Source of the DNA: Amycolatopsis saalfeldensis | GTDB taxonomy: Bacteria; Actinomycetota; Actinomycetes; Mycobacteriales; Pseudonocardiaceae | Length of the DNA stretch: 64,000 bases | Direction of reading: 5' to 3' | Assembly: GCF_900110575.1 (NCBI RefSeq) | Contig: NZ_FOEF01000024.1 | Location: 82,705-146,704, forward strand | Shown: positions 1 to 9,525 of the stretch, one piece after another | Numbering within the stretch: the stretch's first letter is position 1 | How the letters are laid out: each line of letters opens with the position of its first letter | Program-made: the position numbers and the translations under genes | Notes under the pieces: generated by a model | Seen by the model: the letters and a program-made list of their open reading frames with translations, nothing else | Told to the model about the DNA's origin: nothing | Database searches by the model: none

Positions 1-1
1 G

Positions 2-1291
2 GCCGAGGCCGTCCGTGACCGGCTGACCGGGCTGGGCGCGGAGGCGGAGATCGCCGAGGAGGTCCGGCCCGGGTTCGACGGGGTCCTCCACCTGCCGGAA
101 CCGGCGGCCGGGCCGGTGCTGCCGGACGCCTTCCCGGCTTACCGCGCCGCGCTCGCCGGTAATCCCCGTTGGCTGCTGACCGCGGGGCCGGGCGAGGGTC
201 TGCGCGGGTTCTACCGAAGCGTCTCCCGCGAGTACCCGGACACCCTGGCGCGAGTCGTGGAACACCCGCCGGGCACGGAGATCGGCGAGGCCGCCGCCGG
301 GCTGGTCGCCGAGTTGTCCACTGTGGATCGTGAGCCGGTGGTGCTGCGCGGCGCCGGCCGGCGCGGTCTCCGGCTGACGCCGGACAGCCTGGGCCTGCTC
401 GGCAGCAGCGGCGCGGGACCGGCCGGGGACGGCGCGGCCGAGGCCACCGCCGCCGGGCTGGACCGCGATTCCGTCGTCCTGCTGGTCGGCGGGGCGAAGG
501 GGATCACCGCGCGGTTCGCCACGACGCTGGCCGCCGCGTCGCGCTGCCGGATCGAGCTGCTCGGCCGGACGCCGGTGCCGCCCGCCGAGGACGAGCACCC
601 GGAAGCCAAGGACGCCAAGGAACTCCGGGCCGCCCTGATCGCGGCCGGGCAGCAGGTCCCGGCCGAGATCGAACGCGCGGTAAAGCGCATCCTCGGCGAA
701 CGCGAGGTCCGCGGCACCCTCGAACGGCTCGAAGCGCTCGGCAGCCCGGTGCGGTACCAGTCCGTCGACATGCTGGACGCCGAGGCCGTGCACCGCGCGG
801 TCAAGGAGATCCACGCCGAGCACGGCCGCCTCGACGGCATCGTCTACGCGGCCGGGGTGATCGACGACAAGCTGATCGCGCAGAAGTCCCCGGAGTCGTT
901 CGACCGGGTGTACGGCACGAAGGTCGACGGCGCGCGGACGCTGCTGGAGGCGACCGCGGACCTGCCGGGCGAACCGAAGTTCGTGGTGCTCTTCGGCAGT
1001 ATCGCGGCGACGCTGGGCAACCGCGGCCAATCGGACTACGCCGCGGCGAACGACGCGCTGGAGGCACTCGGCCGCGGCTGGCCCGCCGGGCGCGCGGTGA
1101 CCGTCCACTGGGGACCGTGGGCCCCGACCGGCACCAACGACGGCATGGTCACGCCCGAGCTGATGCGTGACTACGCCCGCCGCGGCATCAAGCTGATCGA
1201 CCCGGAGGAGGGCGCGCTCGGCCTGCTGCGCGAGCTGGCCTGGGGCCGGCCGGAGGCCACCGCCGTCGTTTACACCGCGTCGGGCTGGTGA
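2..1291 (+). CDS. PKS-type ketoreductase (SDR) C-terminal part, 5' truncated by window edge
   Basis: The frame is open from base 2, so the true start lies upstream; an internal GTG at 116 is not convincing as a start. The visible 429 residues carry a tandem-Rossmann ketoreductase like those of PUFA and heterocyst-glycolipid synthases. It has a nucleotide-binding VGGAKGIT turn, a long inserted helical segment (EDEHPEAKDAKEL...), then LFGSIAATLGNRGQSDYAAAND with the catalytic Ser and Tyr-x-x-x-Asn. Its role would be NADPH reduction of a beta-keto intermediate on an ACP. The TGA overlaps the GTG start of the next gene, so the two are translationally coupled. Upstream domains (possibly KS/AT/ACP) are outside the window, so the full architecture is unknown. 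Confidence 0.85.
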   Translation, partial: AEAVRDRLTGLGAEAEIAEEVRPGFDGVLHLPEPAAGPVLPDAFPAYRAALAGNPRWLLTAGPGEGLRGFYRSVSREYPDTLARVVEHPPGTEIGEAAAGLVAELSTVDREPVVLRGAGRRGLRLTPDSLGLLGSSGAGPAGDGAAEATAAGLDRDSVVLLVGGAKGITARFATTLAAASRCRIELLGRTPVPPAEDEHPEAKDAKELRAALIAAGQQVPAEIERAVKRILGEREVRGTLERLEALGSPVRYQSVDMLDAEAVHRAVKEIHAEHGRLDGIVYAAGVIDDKLIAQKSPESFDRVYGTKVDGARTLLEATADLPGEPKFVVLFGSIAATLGNRGQSDYAAANDALEALGRGWPAGRAVTVHWGPWAPTGTNDGMVTPELMRDYARRGIKLIDPEEGALGLLRELAWGRPEATAVVYTASGW

Positions 1292-4200
1292 CGCGCATGC
1301 CGGAAGGGGTGGCGATCGTCGGCATGTCGGTGCTGTTCCCCGGCGCGCCCGACCTCGACGCGTACTGGCAGAACCTGCTCGGCGGCGTCGACGCGATCAC
1401 CGAGGTGCCGCCGGAGAAGTGGGACAGCGCGCACTACGCGCCCGATGGCGACCGGCGCGCCGACCGCGTCTACTGCCGGCGCGGCGGTTTCGTCGACGAA
1501 CTGGCCGAAGTGGACGTGACCGGGTTCGGGATCATGCCGAACTCGGTGCCCGCCACCGAGCCCGACCAGCTGATCGCGCTGCGGGTCGCGGCGCAGGCGC
1601 TGGCGGACGCGGGCGGCGCGGACCGGCTGCCCGCCGACCGCGCCCGGGTCGGGGTCATCCTCGGCCGCGGCGGCTACCTCACCCCGGGCCTGGCCCGGCT
1701 CGACCAGCGGGTCCGCACCGCGAGCCAGCTCGTCCGCACCCTCGGCGAGCTGCTGCCGGACCTCGATCAAGCGCGGCTGGAGACGGTCCGCCAGGCGTTC
1801 ACCGACCAGCTCGGCCCGGAGGCGCCGGAGTCCGCGATCGGGCTGGTGCCCAACCTCGCCGCGTCGCGGCTGGCCAACCGGCTCGACCTGCGCGGGCCGG
1901 CGTACACAGTGGACGCTGCCTGCGCGTCCTCGCTGATCGCGGTCGACCACGCGGTGCGGGAGCTCGACTCGAATCGCTGTGACGTCGTGCTCGCCGGCGG
2001 CGTGCACCACTGCCACGACATCACGTTCTGGAGTGTGTTCAACCAGCTCGGCGCGCTTTCGCCGACCGAGCGGATCCGGCCGTTCCACCGGGACGCCGAC
2101 GGGGTGCTGATCGGCGAGGGCACCGGGGTGGTGGTGCTCAAACGGCTCGCCGACGCCGAACGGGACGGTGACCGCGTGTACGCCGTGATCACCGGGACCG
2201 GCGTCGCCTCCGACGGCCGGACCGCGAGCCTGGCCAGCCCGGACTCCGGCGGCCAGGTCCGGGCGGTGCGCCAGGCCTGGGCGGCGGCCGGGGTGGACCC
2301 GGCCGGCCCGGACTCGATCGGCCTGCTGGAGGCGCACGGCACGGCGACGCCGGCCGGGGACGGGGCCGAACTCGCCACCCTCGCCGAGGTTTTCGGCGCC
2401 GCGGGCAGCGCGGTGCTGGGCTCGGTCAAGTCGATGATCGGGCACACCATGCCCGCGGCCGGGATCGCCGGGCTGATCAAGGCCGCGCTGGCCGTGCACC
2501 ACGGGAAACTGCTGCCGACCCTGCACTGCGAAGACCCGCACCCCGCCCTCGCGAAAACCCGGTTCGCCACCCTCGACGTGGCGAAGCCCTGGGACGCGCC
2601 GATGCGCCGGGCCGCGGTCAACGCGTTCGGGTTCGGCGGGATCAACGCCCACGTCGTGCTCGAACAGGCCCCGCGCCCGTCGGTCCCGGTGGTCGTGCAC
2701 GAGGCCGAACGCGTGCTGCGGCTGGCCGCCCCGACCGTCGACGCGCTGCGGGAAACGTTGTCCGGCAACGATCCGGCGGTGCTGGCCGCGCCCGAAGGCG
2801 AGGGCCCGGTCCGGCTCGGCATCGTCGACCCGACGGAGAAACGGCTCGCGCTGGCCCGCAAGGCCGTCGGCCGGGGAAAACCCTGGCGGGGGCGCAACGA
2901 CGTCTGGTTCGCCGACCGGCCGCTGCTCGGCCCGGGCGGCGGCAAGCTCGCGTTCGTCTTCCCCGGGCTGGAGTCCGAGCTGACGCTGAACTGCGGCGAC
3001 GTCGCCCGCCACTTCGGCTTGCCTTGGCGGCACAGCGGCGTCGAAAGCGGTGATGTCGTGGTCGGCGACGTCGGACGGCAGGGCACCGCGGTGTTCGAGC
3101 TGGGTCGGCTGCTCGACGCGGCGCTGGCCCGGATCGGCGTCGTCCCGGACGCGCTGGCGGGCCACAGCCTGGGCGAGTGGACCGCGATGGCCGCGGCCGG
3201 CCTGCACGCCGCCGACGAGGTGGACGCGTTCCTGGCCGGGTTCGACCCGGACGCGCTGGTCGTGCCCGGCCTGGCCTTCGCCGTGGTCGGCGCGCCCGCC
3301 GCCCGGGTCCTCGACGAGCTGGGCGGCCGCGAGGACGTGGTGCTGTCCCACGACAACTCGCCGCACCAGGCGATGATCTGCGGACCGGCCGCGGAGGTCG
3401 GCGACCTCGTCGCGCGCTTTCGTGACGCCGGGGTCATCACGCAGGTCCTGCCGTTCCGCACCGGCTTCCACACCCCGATGCTGAGCCCCTACCTCGGCCC
3501 GATCCGCGCCGCGGCGGAGCGGTACACGCTGCACCCCGCGAAGCTGCCGGTCTGGTCGGCGACCACGGCGTCGGAGTACCCGGCCGACCCGGCGGAGATC
3601 CGGGACCTGTTCGTCCGGCACCTGCTCGAGCCGGTGCGGTTCCGGCCGACGGTCGAGGCGATGCACGCGGCCGGGTTCCGCGCGTTCGTCCAGCTCGGCG
3701 CCGGGCAGCTCGGCTCGCTGATCGGCGACACCCTCCAGGGCAGCGAGCACCTGGTCGTTTCGGCGCACTCGGCGCACCGGCCGGGGCTGGCCCAGCTGCG
3801 CCGCGTCGCGACCGCGCTGTGGGCCGACGGCGCGGCGGTCGACGTCACCGCGCTGCCGGGACCGGCGAAGGCGCCGCGAACGGCGGTCAAGCTCGACCTC
3901 GGCGGACGGCTGGTCTCCCTCGACGACCGGACGCGGGCGCAGGTCGGCGCGGCCCTCAAAACGTCCACAATGGACGGGCTGGGCGCGCTGGCGGCCGGCC
4001 CTCCGCTGGCCGCGGAATTCGCCGCCCTGCTCAAGGACACCGCCGACCTCGCGTCCACAGTGCTCGGTGCGTCTTCGCGCCGGCTCCCGCCGCCGAAGGA
4101 GCTGCGGACCACGCTGGCGGTGTCGGTCGAGTCGATGCCTTACCTGCTCGACCACTGCTTCTTCAAGCAGCCACTGCAGGCGGAGGTGGCCGACCGCTGG

Positions 4201-5613
4201 CCGATCGTGCCGGCCACGACCGTGATCCACCATCTGATGGGCTTCGCGGAGCAGGCCGCGCCCGGCCGTCACGCGGTCGCGGTGCACGACGTCCGGCTGA
4301 ACCAGTGGATCACCGCGACCCCCGCGGTTTCCGTGCCGGTGCGGGTCCTGCCGCAGAGCCGGGGCCGGGTGCTCGCCTCGCTGGGCGGTTACTCACAGGC
4401 CGTGGTCGAGCTGGCCCCGGCTTACCCGGCGGACGCGCCCGCGCCCTGGCAGTTTCCCGCCTCGGCCGAGCAGACGCCGACGACCACCGCCGCCGAGCTG
4501 TACGACGACCGCTGGATGTTCCACGGGCCGCGGTTCCAGGGCGTCACCGAGCTGACCGCGATCGGCGAACGCCACGTGCGGGCCCGGCTGACCACTCCGC
4601 CCGCACCCGGCGCTTTGCTGGACAACGTCGGCCAGGTGCTGGGCTACTGGATCATGGCCCGGCTGCCCGAGCGCACCACCGTCTTCCCGGTGGCCATGCG
4701 CGAGATCCGGTTCCACGGCGCGCATCCGGCGCCGGGGGAGCGGCTCGAGTGCCTGGTGCGGATCACCTCGCTCACCGAGGACTTCCTCGAAGCCGACATG
4801 CAGCTCGTCCACAATGGACGGGTCTGGGCGGAGTTCGCCGGCTGGCGCGACCGGCGCTTCGACAGCAACCCGGAGATCCGCCAGGCCGACCGGACCCCGG
4901 AGCGCGCGACGCTGTCGAAACCGCGGCCCGGCGGCTGGGCCGTGGTGCACGAGCAATGGCCGGACCTGGCCACGCGCGAGCTGATCATGCGCAACTACCT
5001 CGCGGGATCCGAACGCGAAGCCTACGAAAGCCGTCCGCCGCGCGGGCGCCGTCAGTGGCTGCTCGGCCGGATCGCGGCGAAAGACGCCGTGCGCCGATTC
5101 CTGTGGGCCGAGGGCGAGAGCGCGATGTTCCCGGCCGAGCTGCGCATCGGCAACGACGAGGCCGGGCGTCCCCAGGTGAGCGGCGCATACGGGCGTAAGC
5201 TGCCGCCGTTGACGATCTCAGTGGCCCACCGGGCCGAAGCCGGAGTCGCGATCGCCCGGTACGGGCCGTGCGGCATCGACGTCGAAGAGGTCAAGCCGCG
5301 CCCTGAGTCCACTGTGGACGCGGCGTTGACCGCAGGCGAAAAGGCGCTGCTCGAAGCCCAGGACGGCGAGCGGGACCGCTGGTTCGCGCGGTTCTGGACC
5401 GCCAAGGAAGCCGTGGCGAAGCTGCTGGGCACCGGGTTGCGGGGCGAGCCTCGGAACTTCGAGGTCGTAAGAGCCTCGGCCGACGAGCTGACCGTGCGCG
5501 CGGCCGGGCGCGACCGTCGCGTGCACAGCGCCGGCCTCACGAACCTGCCCGGGCAGCCGGCACGCGAGTACGTCGTGGCCTGGACCGAAGAGAAGAAGGA
5601 GACGGGAAAATGA
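1288..5613 (+). CDS. Multidomain polyketide/PUFA-like synthase: KS-AT-DH-phosphopantetheinyl transferase
   Basis: 1441 residues. A ketosynthase (about 5-430) has Cys212 in ACASS and His350 and His386 in EAHGTAT and MIGHTMPAAG, a complete triad. An acyltransferase (about 545-850) has Ser627 in GHSLGEW and a GFHTPML motif. A hot-dog dehydratase-like domain (about 930-1210) has His956 in LLDHCF and FHGPRFQG. A C-terminal Sfp-type 4'-phosphopantetheinyl transferase shows GIDVEE (Asp1331, Glu1333) and WTAKEAVAK. No ACP lies in the chain; the separate ACP gene downstream would be its partner and PPTase substrate. The start may be GTG 1288 (overlapping the KR stop) or ATG 1297. The stop overlaps the ACP ATG. 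Iterative fatty or polyketide chain synthesis is inferred from family; the product cannot be read from sequence. Confidence 0.9.
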   Translation: MTRMPEGVAIVGMSVLFPGAPDLDAYWQNLLGGVDAITEVPPEKWDSAHYAPDGDRRADRVYCRRGGFVDELAEVDVTGFGIMPNSVPATEPDQLIALRVAAQALADAGGADRLPADRARVGVILGRGGYLTPGLARLDQRVRTASQLVRTLGELLPDLDQARLETVRQAFTDQLGPEAPESAIGLVPNLAASRLANRLDLRGPAYTVDAACASSLIAVDHAVRELDSNRCDVVLAGGVHHCHDITFWSVFNQLGALSPTERIRPFHRDADGVLIGEGTGVVVLKRLADAERDGDRVYAVITGTGVASDGRTASLASPDSGGQVRAVRQAWAAAGVDPAGPDSIGLLEAHGTATPAGDGAELATLAEVFGAAGSAVLGSVKSMIGHTMPAAGIAGLIKAALAVHHGKLLPTLHCEDPHPALAKTRFATLDVAKPWDAPMRRAAVNAFGFGGINAHVVLEQAPRPSVPVVVHEAERVLRLAAPTVDALRETLSGNDPAVLAAPEGEGPVRLGIVDPTEKRLALARKAVGRGKPWRGRNDVWFADRPLLGPGGGKLAFVFPGLESELTLNCGDVARHFGLPWRHSGVESGDVVVGDVGRQGTAVFELGRLLDAALARIGVVPDALAGHSLGEWTAMAAAGLHAADEVDAFLAGFDPDALVVPGLAFAVVGAPAARVLDELGGREDVVLSHDNSPHQAMICGPAAEVGDLVARFRDAGVITQVLPFRTGFHTPMLSPYLGPIRAAAERYTLHPAKLPVWSATTASEYPADPAEIRDLFVRHLLEPVRFRPTVEAMHAAGFRAFVQLGAGQLGSLIGDTLQGSEHLVVSAHSAHRPGLAQLRRVATALWADGAAVDVTALPGPAKAPRTAVKLDLGGRLVSLDDRTRAQVGAALKTSTMDGLGALAAGPPLAAEFAALLKDTADLASTVLGASSRRLPPPKELRTTLAVSVESMPYLLDHCFFKQPLQAEVADRWPIVPATTVIHHLMGFAEQAAPGRHAVAVHDVRLNQWITATPAVSVPVRVLPQSRGRVLASLGGYSQAVVELAPAYPADAPAPWQFPASAEQTPTTTAAELYDDRWMFHGPRFQGVTELTAIGERHVRARLTTPPAPGALLDNVGQVLGYWIMARLPERTTVFPVAMREIRFHGAHPAPGERLECLVRITSLTEDFLEADMQLVHNGRVWAEFAGWRDRRFDSNPEIRQADRTPERATLSKPRPGGWAVVHEQWPDLATRELIMRNYLAGSEREAYESRPPRGRRQWLLGRIAAKDAVRRFLWAEGESAMFPAELRIGNDEAGRPQVSGAYGRKLPPLTISVAHRAEAGVAIARYGPCGIDVEEVKPRPESTVDAALTAGEKALLEAQDGERDRWFARFWTAKEAVAKLLGTGLRGEPRNFEVVRASADELTVRAAGRDRRVHSAGLTNLPGQPAREYVVAWTEEKKETGK

Positions 5614-5915
5614 GCATCGAGACCACGGCCGTGGATGAGGTGACCGTGCTCGCGCGGCTCAGTGAGATGCTGCGGGAACTGCTCGAGGAATACGGCCTCG
5701 ACGACACCGAGATCACCATGGACACCACCTTCCACGACGATCTCGAGCTGGAGAGCGTCGACCTGGTGGCGTTGTCCGGGCAGCTGCGTGAGCACTACGG
5801 CGACCGCGTCAACTTCGCCGCCTTCATCGCCGAGCGCGACCTCGACGAGATCATCGCGCTGACCATCGGCGAACTGGTCCGCTACATCGTCGGGTCGCTG
5901 CGGGCCGCGCCGTGA
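5610..5915 (+). CDS. Stand-alone acyl carrier protein
   Basis: 101 residues with an acidic four-helix ACP pattern. Ser49 in DLELESVDLV is the expected phosphopantetheine attachment site (ES instead of the commoner DS before the V/L-D). ATGA overlap with the synthase and GTGA overlap with the hydrolase place it in a translationally coupled operon. It would carry the growing chain for the discrete KR and KS-AT-DH proteins and be activated by the PPTase domain fused to the upstream protein. Some ACPs of this length also serve amino-acid or sugar-lipid ligation, but the neighbours favour a PKS role. Confidence 0.9.
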   Translation: MSIETTAVDEVTVLARLSEMLRELLEEYGLDDTEITMDTTFHDDLELESVDLVALSGQLREHYGDRVNFAAFIAERDLDEIIALTIGELVRYIVGSLRAAP

Positions 5916-6718
5916 GCCGGGTCCGGGCGGGTGAGCTGGACGTGCACGTCCAGCGGCTGATCCCGGAAACGCCGCTCGACGGACACGCGCCGATCGTGGT
6001 GTGCGTCCACGGCCTGCTCACCGACAGCCTGGCCAGCTACTACTTCACCCTCGGCCCGGCCTTCGCCGAACGCGGTCTCGACGTGCTCATGTACGACCTG
6101 CGCGGGCACGGCCGGACCACCCGCCCGCCGAGCGGGTACCGGCTGGAGCAGTTCATCGGCGACCTGGTCGCGCTGCTCGAAGCCGAGGGCGTCACGCGGC
6201 CGGTGTACGTGGTGGGCAACTCCTTCGGCGGCTCGGTGGCGTACGGCCTCGCGGCCGCGAGGCCGGACCTGGTCGCGGGTGTCGTGGCGATCGAGGCCGA
6301 GCCCCCGACCCGGGAGTGGATCCGCCACATGGCCGACGGCCTCGCCGACGCGAAGACGCGGCTGGCGCTCGACGAGGTGATCGGCTGGATCAAGGAGCAC
6401 CACGGCGCGCACACCGCCCGGCTGTCCAAGGGGGCGGGCAAGATCCTGCAGGTCACCACGATGGCCGAGGACATCCCGCGCAGCGCCACCATCGAGGACG
6501 ACCTCTCCGCGGTTCGCTGCCCGGTGCTCGCGATCTTCGGCGCGGACTCCGGGCTGTCCGCGCAGGTGCCGCACCTGCACGAGAGCCTGGCGCAGTGCCG
6601 GACCGAGGTGCTGCCCGACCAGGGCCACTCGGTGCTGGTCGAGCGGACGGCCGAAACGATCGAGCTGATCTTCGACTGGGTCCGCGAGACCTCGCGGGTC
6701 CCGGCACAGGCGCGCTAG
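5912..6718 (+). CDS. Alpha/beta hydrolase, probable chain-release thioesterase or acyltransferase
   Basis: 268 residues with the classic fold. The oxyanion HG appears in VCVHGLLTDS, the nucleophile elbow is GNSFGG, and the late catalytic His is in DQGHSVLVE; a cap region follows the elbow. No signal peptide or membrane segment is visible, so it is cytosolic. It starts at GTG, overlapping the ACP stop, and ends in a TAG overlapping the GTG of the glycosyltransferase. Its position between ACP and glycosyltransferase suggests it frees the acyl chain from the ACP or transfers it to an acceptor before glycosylation. That role is inference; the fold alone is compatible with esterase, lipase or lactonase activity. 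Confidence 0.8.
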   Translation: MSRVRAGELDVHVQRLIPETPLDGHAPIVVCVHGLLTDSLASYYFTLGPAFAERGLDVLMYDLRGHGRTTRPPSGYRLEQFIGDLVALLEAEGVTRPVYVVGNSFGGSVAYGLAAARPDLVAGVVAIEAEPPTREWIRHMADGLADAKTRLALDEVIGWIKEHHGAHTARLSKGAGKILQVTTMAEDIPRSATIEDDLSAVRCPVLAIFGADSGLSAQVPHLHESLAQCRTEVLPDQGHSVLVERTAETIELIFDWVRETSRVPAQAR

Positions 6719-7896
6719 TGGCCCGGTTCCTGTTCGTGGTGCCGCCGCTGGTCGGGCACGTCAACCCGGCCACGGGCGTCGCGGGGGAGCTGGCCGCGCG
6801 CGGGCACGAGGTCGCCTGGGCCGGCCACGAAGAGCTGCTGCGACGGCTGGCCGGCGCGCAGGCGCGGGTGTATCCGTGCGCGGTGCCGCCGGAAACCGCC
6901 CGGCCGCCCGGGCTCAAAGGCCCCGCCGCGTTGCAGTTCCTCTGGCAGGACTTCCTGATCCCGCTCGCCGACGCGATGGCCCCCGGGGTGCGCGCGGCGA
7001 TCGACGCGTTCGAGCCGGACGTGGTGGTCGCCGACCAGCAGGCGCTGGCGGGCGGCCTGATCGCCGAGGGTCGCGGCCTGCCGTGGGTGACCTCGGCGAC
7101 GACGTCGGCCGAGCTGCTCGACCCGCTCGCGAGCATGCCGAAGGTCGCGAGCTGGGTCGGTGAACTGCTGGCGGCCCTGCGGTCGAGGCTGGTCGACGGC
7201 CGCGGCGGCGCGGATCCCCGGTTCTCCCCGCACGGCGTGCTGGCGTTCACCACGCGCGAGCTGCTCGGCCCGGCCGCGGTGCCCGAGCCGGTCTGGCTGG
7301 TCGGCCCCTCGATCACCGCCCGTCCGTCCACAGCGGACTTCCCGTGGGAATGGCTCGACGCGCCTTGCCCGACCGTCCTGGTGTCGCTCGGCACGGCGAA
7401 CACCGATGCGGGCGCGGCGTTCCTGACCACGGTGGCCGACGCCTTCGCCGGTCTGGGCGACCGGGCGCGCGCGGTGATCGCCGACCCGGGCGGGGTGCTC
7501 GGCGAGGTCGCGCCCAACGTCCTGGTCCGCCCCGAGGTGCCGCAGCTGCCCTTGCTGGCGCGGGTCGACGCCGTGCTCTGCCACGCGGGGCACAACACCG
7601 TCTGCGAGACGCTCTGGCACGGGCTCCCGCTGGTGGTCGCGCCGATCCGCGACGATCAGCCGATCGTCGCCGGCCAGGTCGTCGACGCGGGTGCCGGGCT
7701 CCGCCTGCGCTTCGGCCGGGCCGACGCAACACGGATCACCGCGGCCGTCGACGCGGTGCTGACCGAGCCCGCGTACCGCCTCGCCGCCGGGAAGATCGCG
7801 GCGTCCTTCCACGCGGCGGGCGGCAGCCCGGCCGCCGCCGGCCACCTGGAGGCCCTCGCGGCTCAGCTCAGCCTTCGCTCCGCGGAAACCGAATAG
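6718..7896 (+). CDS. MGT-family (GT1, GT-B fold) glycosyltransferase
   Basis: 392 residues, starting at the GTG that overlaps the hydrolase TAG. The N terminus (ARFLFVVPPLVGHVNPATG) is the acceptor-domain hallmark of macrolide-type glycosyltransferases. The C-terminal half has the donor-sugar nucleotide motif with His, Gly and Asn in LCHAGHNTVCETLWHGLPLV followed by RDDQP. The family transfers a sugar from a UDP- or TDP-sugar to a small lipophilic aglycone. As the last gene of the PKS operon it probably glycosylates the lipid product. No sugar biosynthesis genes are visible nearby, so the donor is probably a housekeeping nucleotide sugar. Its 3' end overlaps that of the convergent catalase gene by 34 bp. 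Confidence 0.85.
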   Translation: MARFLFVVPPLVGHVNPATGVAGELAARGHEVAWAGHEELLRRLAGAQARVYPCAVPPETARPPGLKGPAALQFLWQDFLIPLADAMAPGVRAAIDAFEPDVVVADQQALAGGLIAEGRGLPWVTSATTSAELLDPLASMPKVASWVGELLAALRSRLVDGRGGADPRFSPHGVLAFTTRELLGPAAVPEPVWLVGPSITARPSTADFPWEWLDAPCPTVLVSLGTANTDAGAAFLTTVADAFAGLGDRARAVIADPGGVLGEVAPNVLVRPEVPQLPLLARVDAVLCHAGHNTVCETLWHGLPLVVAPIRDDQPIVAGQVVDAGAGLRLRFGRADATRITAAVDAVLTEPAYRLAAGKIAASFHAAGGSPAAAGHLEALAAQLSLRSAETE

Positions 7897-8798
7897 GCGA
7901 GCGGCCGGAAGGCCAGCACGGTGTCGTCGGAGAGTTCGACGCCGTGCGTGATCCGGGTCGGGTCGAAGACCTGGCGCTCCCAGTCCGCGGACTCCGGTGA
8001 GAGCCGCTCGATCCGGATCTCCCCGGCGGGCAGCAGCGGGCGGTGCTCGGGCCAGGCGATCGACGGGTCGTGCGTGGGGTCGCCCGGCTCGCCGAGCTGG
8101 ACCACGAGCGTGAACGACACCGGCCCGCCCTCGAGCCGCCGGTCGAGGTCCGGGAGCAGGAAACCGCGCTCCAGCTTGGTGGTGTCCGCATCGAGGTCGG
8201 CTTCGCCGAGCTGGGGGACGAGCCGGTAGCGGAACGCCGTGCGGGTGCCTTCGGCGCCGGTGAAGTGGAACGCGTGCAGCCCGTCGTAACGGGTGGTGGC
8301 GAAGCTGGCCGGTGCGCGCCGGGAGACGAACGCCTTGATCCCGGCGTGGCTTTCCTTGTGCTGGAACAGGAAGCCGGCGAGCTTGCCGCCGCCGGCGAGC
8401 TTCTCCTTCAGCCCGGCCTCGCCGGTCGCGGAGAGGGCTTCGACCAGCTCGACGAATCCCTCGGGCGTGCTGCTCGGGAACACGCGGAAGTTCGCGGCGA
8501 CGAGGTCGTGCACGCCGTTGCCCTCGCCGTCGAGGAATTTGACGGCCATCCCGCGGATGCCGCGAGCCCGGTCGTCGGCGTCGTACTGCGGTGAGCCGTT
8601 GGAGAAGCGGACCACCGCGGAAGTCTCCGTGGTCAGGTGCGCGGCGGAGGTGAGGTGCGCGATCCGTCCACTCGGGACGAACTTGGCCTCGTAGACGGCG
8701 CCGCGGGCGTGCAGCCGGCGGTCCTGGGGGCGCGGGTGGCCCGCGGCCTCGATGCGGTTGATGGCTTGTTCGGCGGTCATCCCGTCCGGCGTGGTCAC
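7863..8798 (-). CDS. Small catalase-related heme peroxidase
   Basis: About 311 residues from the GTG at 8798 (or 305 from the ATG at 8780). An extended upstream frame to 8945 exists but would run into the divergent tetR gene. The sequence aligns by eye with the catalase core: LHARGAVYEAKF (distal His region), VRFSNGSPQYDADDRARGIRGMAVKF (distal Asn region and heme contacts) and NFRVFPSSTPEGFVE. It is much shorter than clade catalases (about 480-750 residues), typical of catalase-related peroxidases that use organic peroxides. No signal peptide is seen. It is divergent from tetR (8908), which may regulate it. Its 3' end overlaps the glycosyltransferase. Confidence 0.85.
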   Translation of the reverse strand: MTTPDGMTAEQAINRIEAAGHPRPQDRRLHARGAVYEAKFVPSGRIAHLTSAAHLTTETSAVVRFSNGSPQYDADDRARGIRGMAVKFLDGEGNGVHDLVAANFRVFPSSTPEGFVELVEALSATGEAGLKEKLAGGGKLAGFLFQHKESHAGIKAFVSRRAPASFATTRYDGLHAFHFTGAEGTRTAFRYRLVPQLGEADLDADTTKLERGFLLPDLDRRLEGGPVSFTLVVQLGEPGDPTHDPSIAWPEHRPLLPAGEIRIERLSPESADWERQVFDPTRITHGVELSDDTVLAFRPLAYSVSAERRLS

Positions 8799-8907
8799 GC
8801 GGGGATCGTACAAGGCCGGTGGCCGCCGGAGCGCCCGTGACGCCCGGAAGTGTCCCGCCGTCGGACAGGCCTGATGAAAATTGAACAGGACTGCTAAATT
8901 TCTTCCC

Positions 8908-9525
8908 ATGCCCGGGCGGACGGCGGACGAAGGCGCGTCGTTCATCCAGGCCGCACGCAGGAAACAACTGGTCGAGTGCGCGATCGAGGTGATCGCCGAG
9001 GTCGGTCTCGCGCGGGCCTCGACGGTGCGGATCGCGCGGCGGGCCGGTGTCAGCCGCGGGGTGCTGACCTATCACTTCCGGGACCGGGCCGAACTCGTCG
9101 AGCAGGTCGTCCAGTCCGTTTACGACCTCGGTGCCGAGGCGCTCGCGCTCCCGATGGCGCGGGCGGGCGACCCGAGGCAGGCCTTGCTGGCCTTCATCGC
9201 CGGCAGTATCGAGCTCTATGCGGCCCAGCCGGTCGCGATGGCCGCGCTGACCGAGATCTACGCCGACGCGCGGGCCGCCGACGGGGTGTCGCGCGCCCGG
9301 CATCGGCGGCACGGCCGGGAAATGTCCGAGATGGCCGCGATGCTGCGGGCCGGCCAGTCCCAGGGCCTGTTCCGCGATTTCGACGTCGACGTCATGTGCT
9401 CGACGATCCGCTCGGCACTGGACGGCGCGCTGGCGCACATCCTCGGCGGCGGCCGGGCCGAGCCCTACACCACGGAACTGCAAGCCATCTTCGACGCCGC
9501 AACGGCAGCAGAGGTGACCCGATGA
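8908..9525 (+). CDS. TetR-family transcriptional regulator
   Basis: 205 residues. The N-terminal TetR HTH covers about residues 15-60, with helix-turn-helix core STVRIARRAGVSRGVLTYHFRDRAELV. The C-terminal half is the helical ligand and dimer domain. The start is ATG 8908; the TTG at 8881 lacks support. The stop overlaps the ATG of the secreted carboxylesterase (ATGA), so regulator and esterase are co-transcribed. The catalase-like gene diverges 109 bp upstream. It could repress one or both, with the ligand likely a small hydrophobic molecule; no operator palindrome was convincing in the intergenic sequence. Confidence 0.85.
   Translation: MPGRTADEGASFIQAARRKQLVECAIEVIAEVGLARASTVRIARRAGVSRGVLTYHFRDRAELVEQVVQSVYDLGAEALALPMARAGDPRQALLAFIAGSIELYAAQPVAMAALTEIYADARAADGVSRARHRRHGREMSEMAAMLRAGQSQGLFRDFDVDVMCSTIRSALDGALAHILGGGRAEPYTTELQAIFDAATAAEVTR

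Noticed and set aside
1270..4287. 1005-aa minus-strand open frame opposite the PKS gene
   Set aside because: Arg/Gly/His-rich shadow of a GC3-biased gene; no domain, start site or ribosome site, and the plus strand has intact catalytic motifs.
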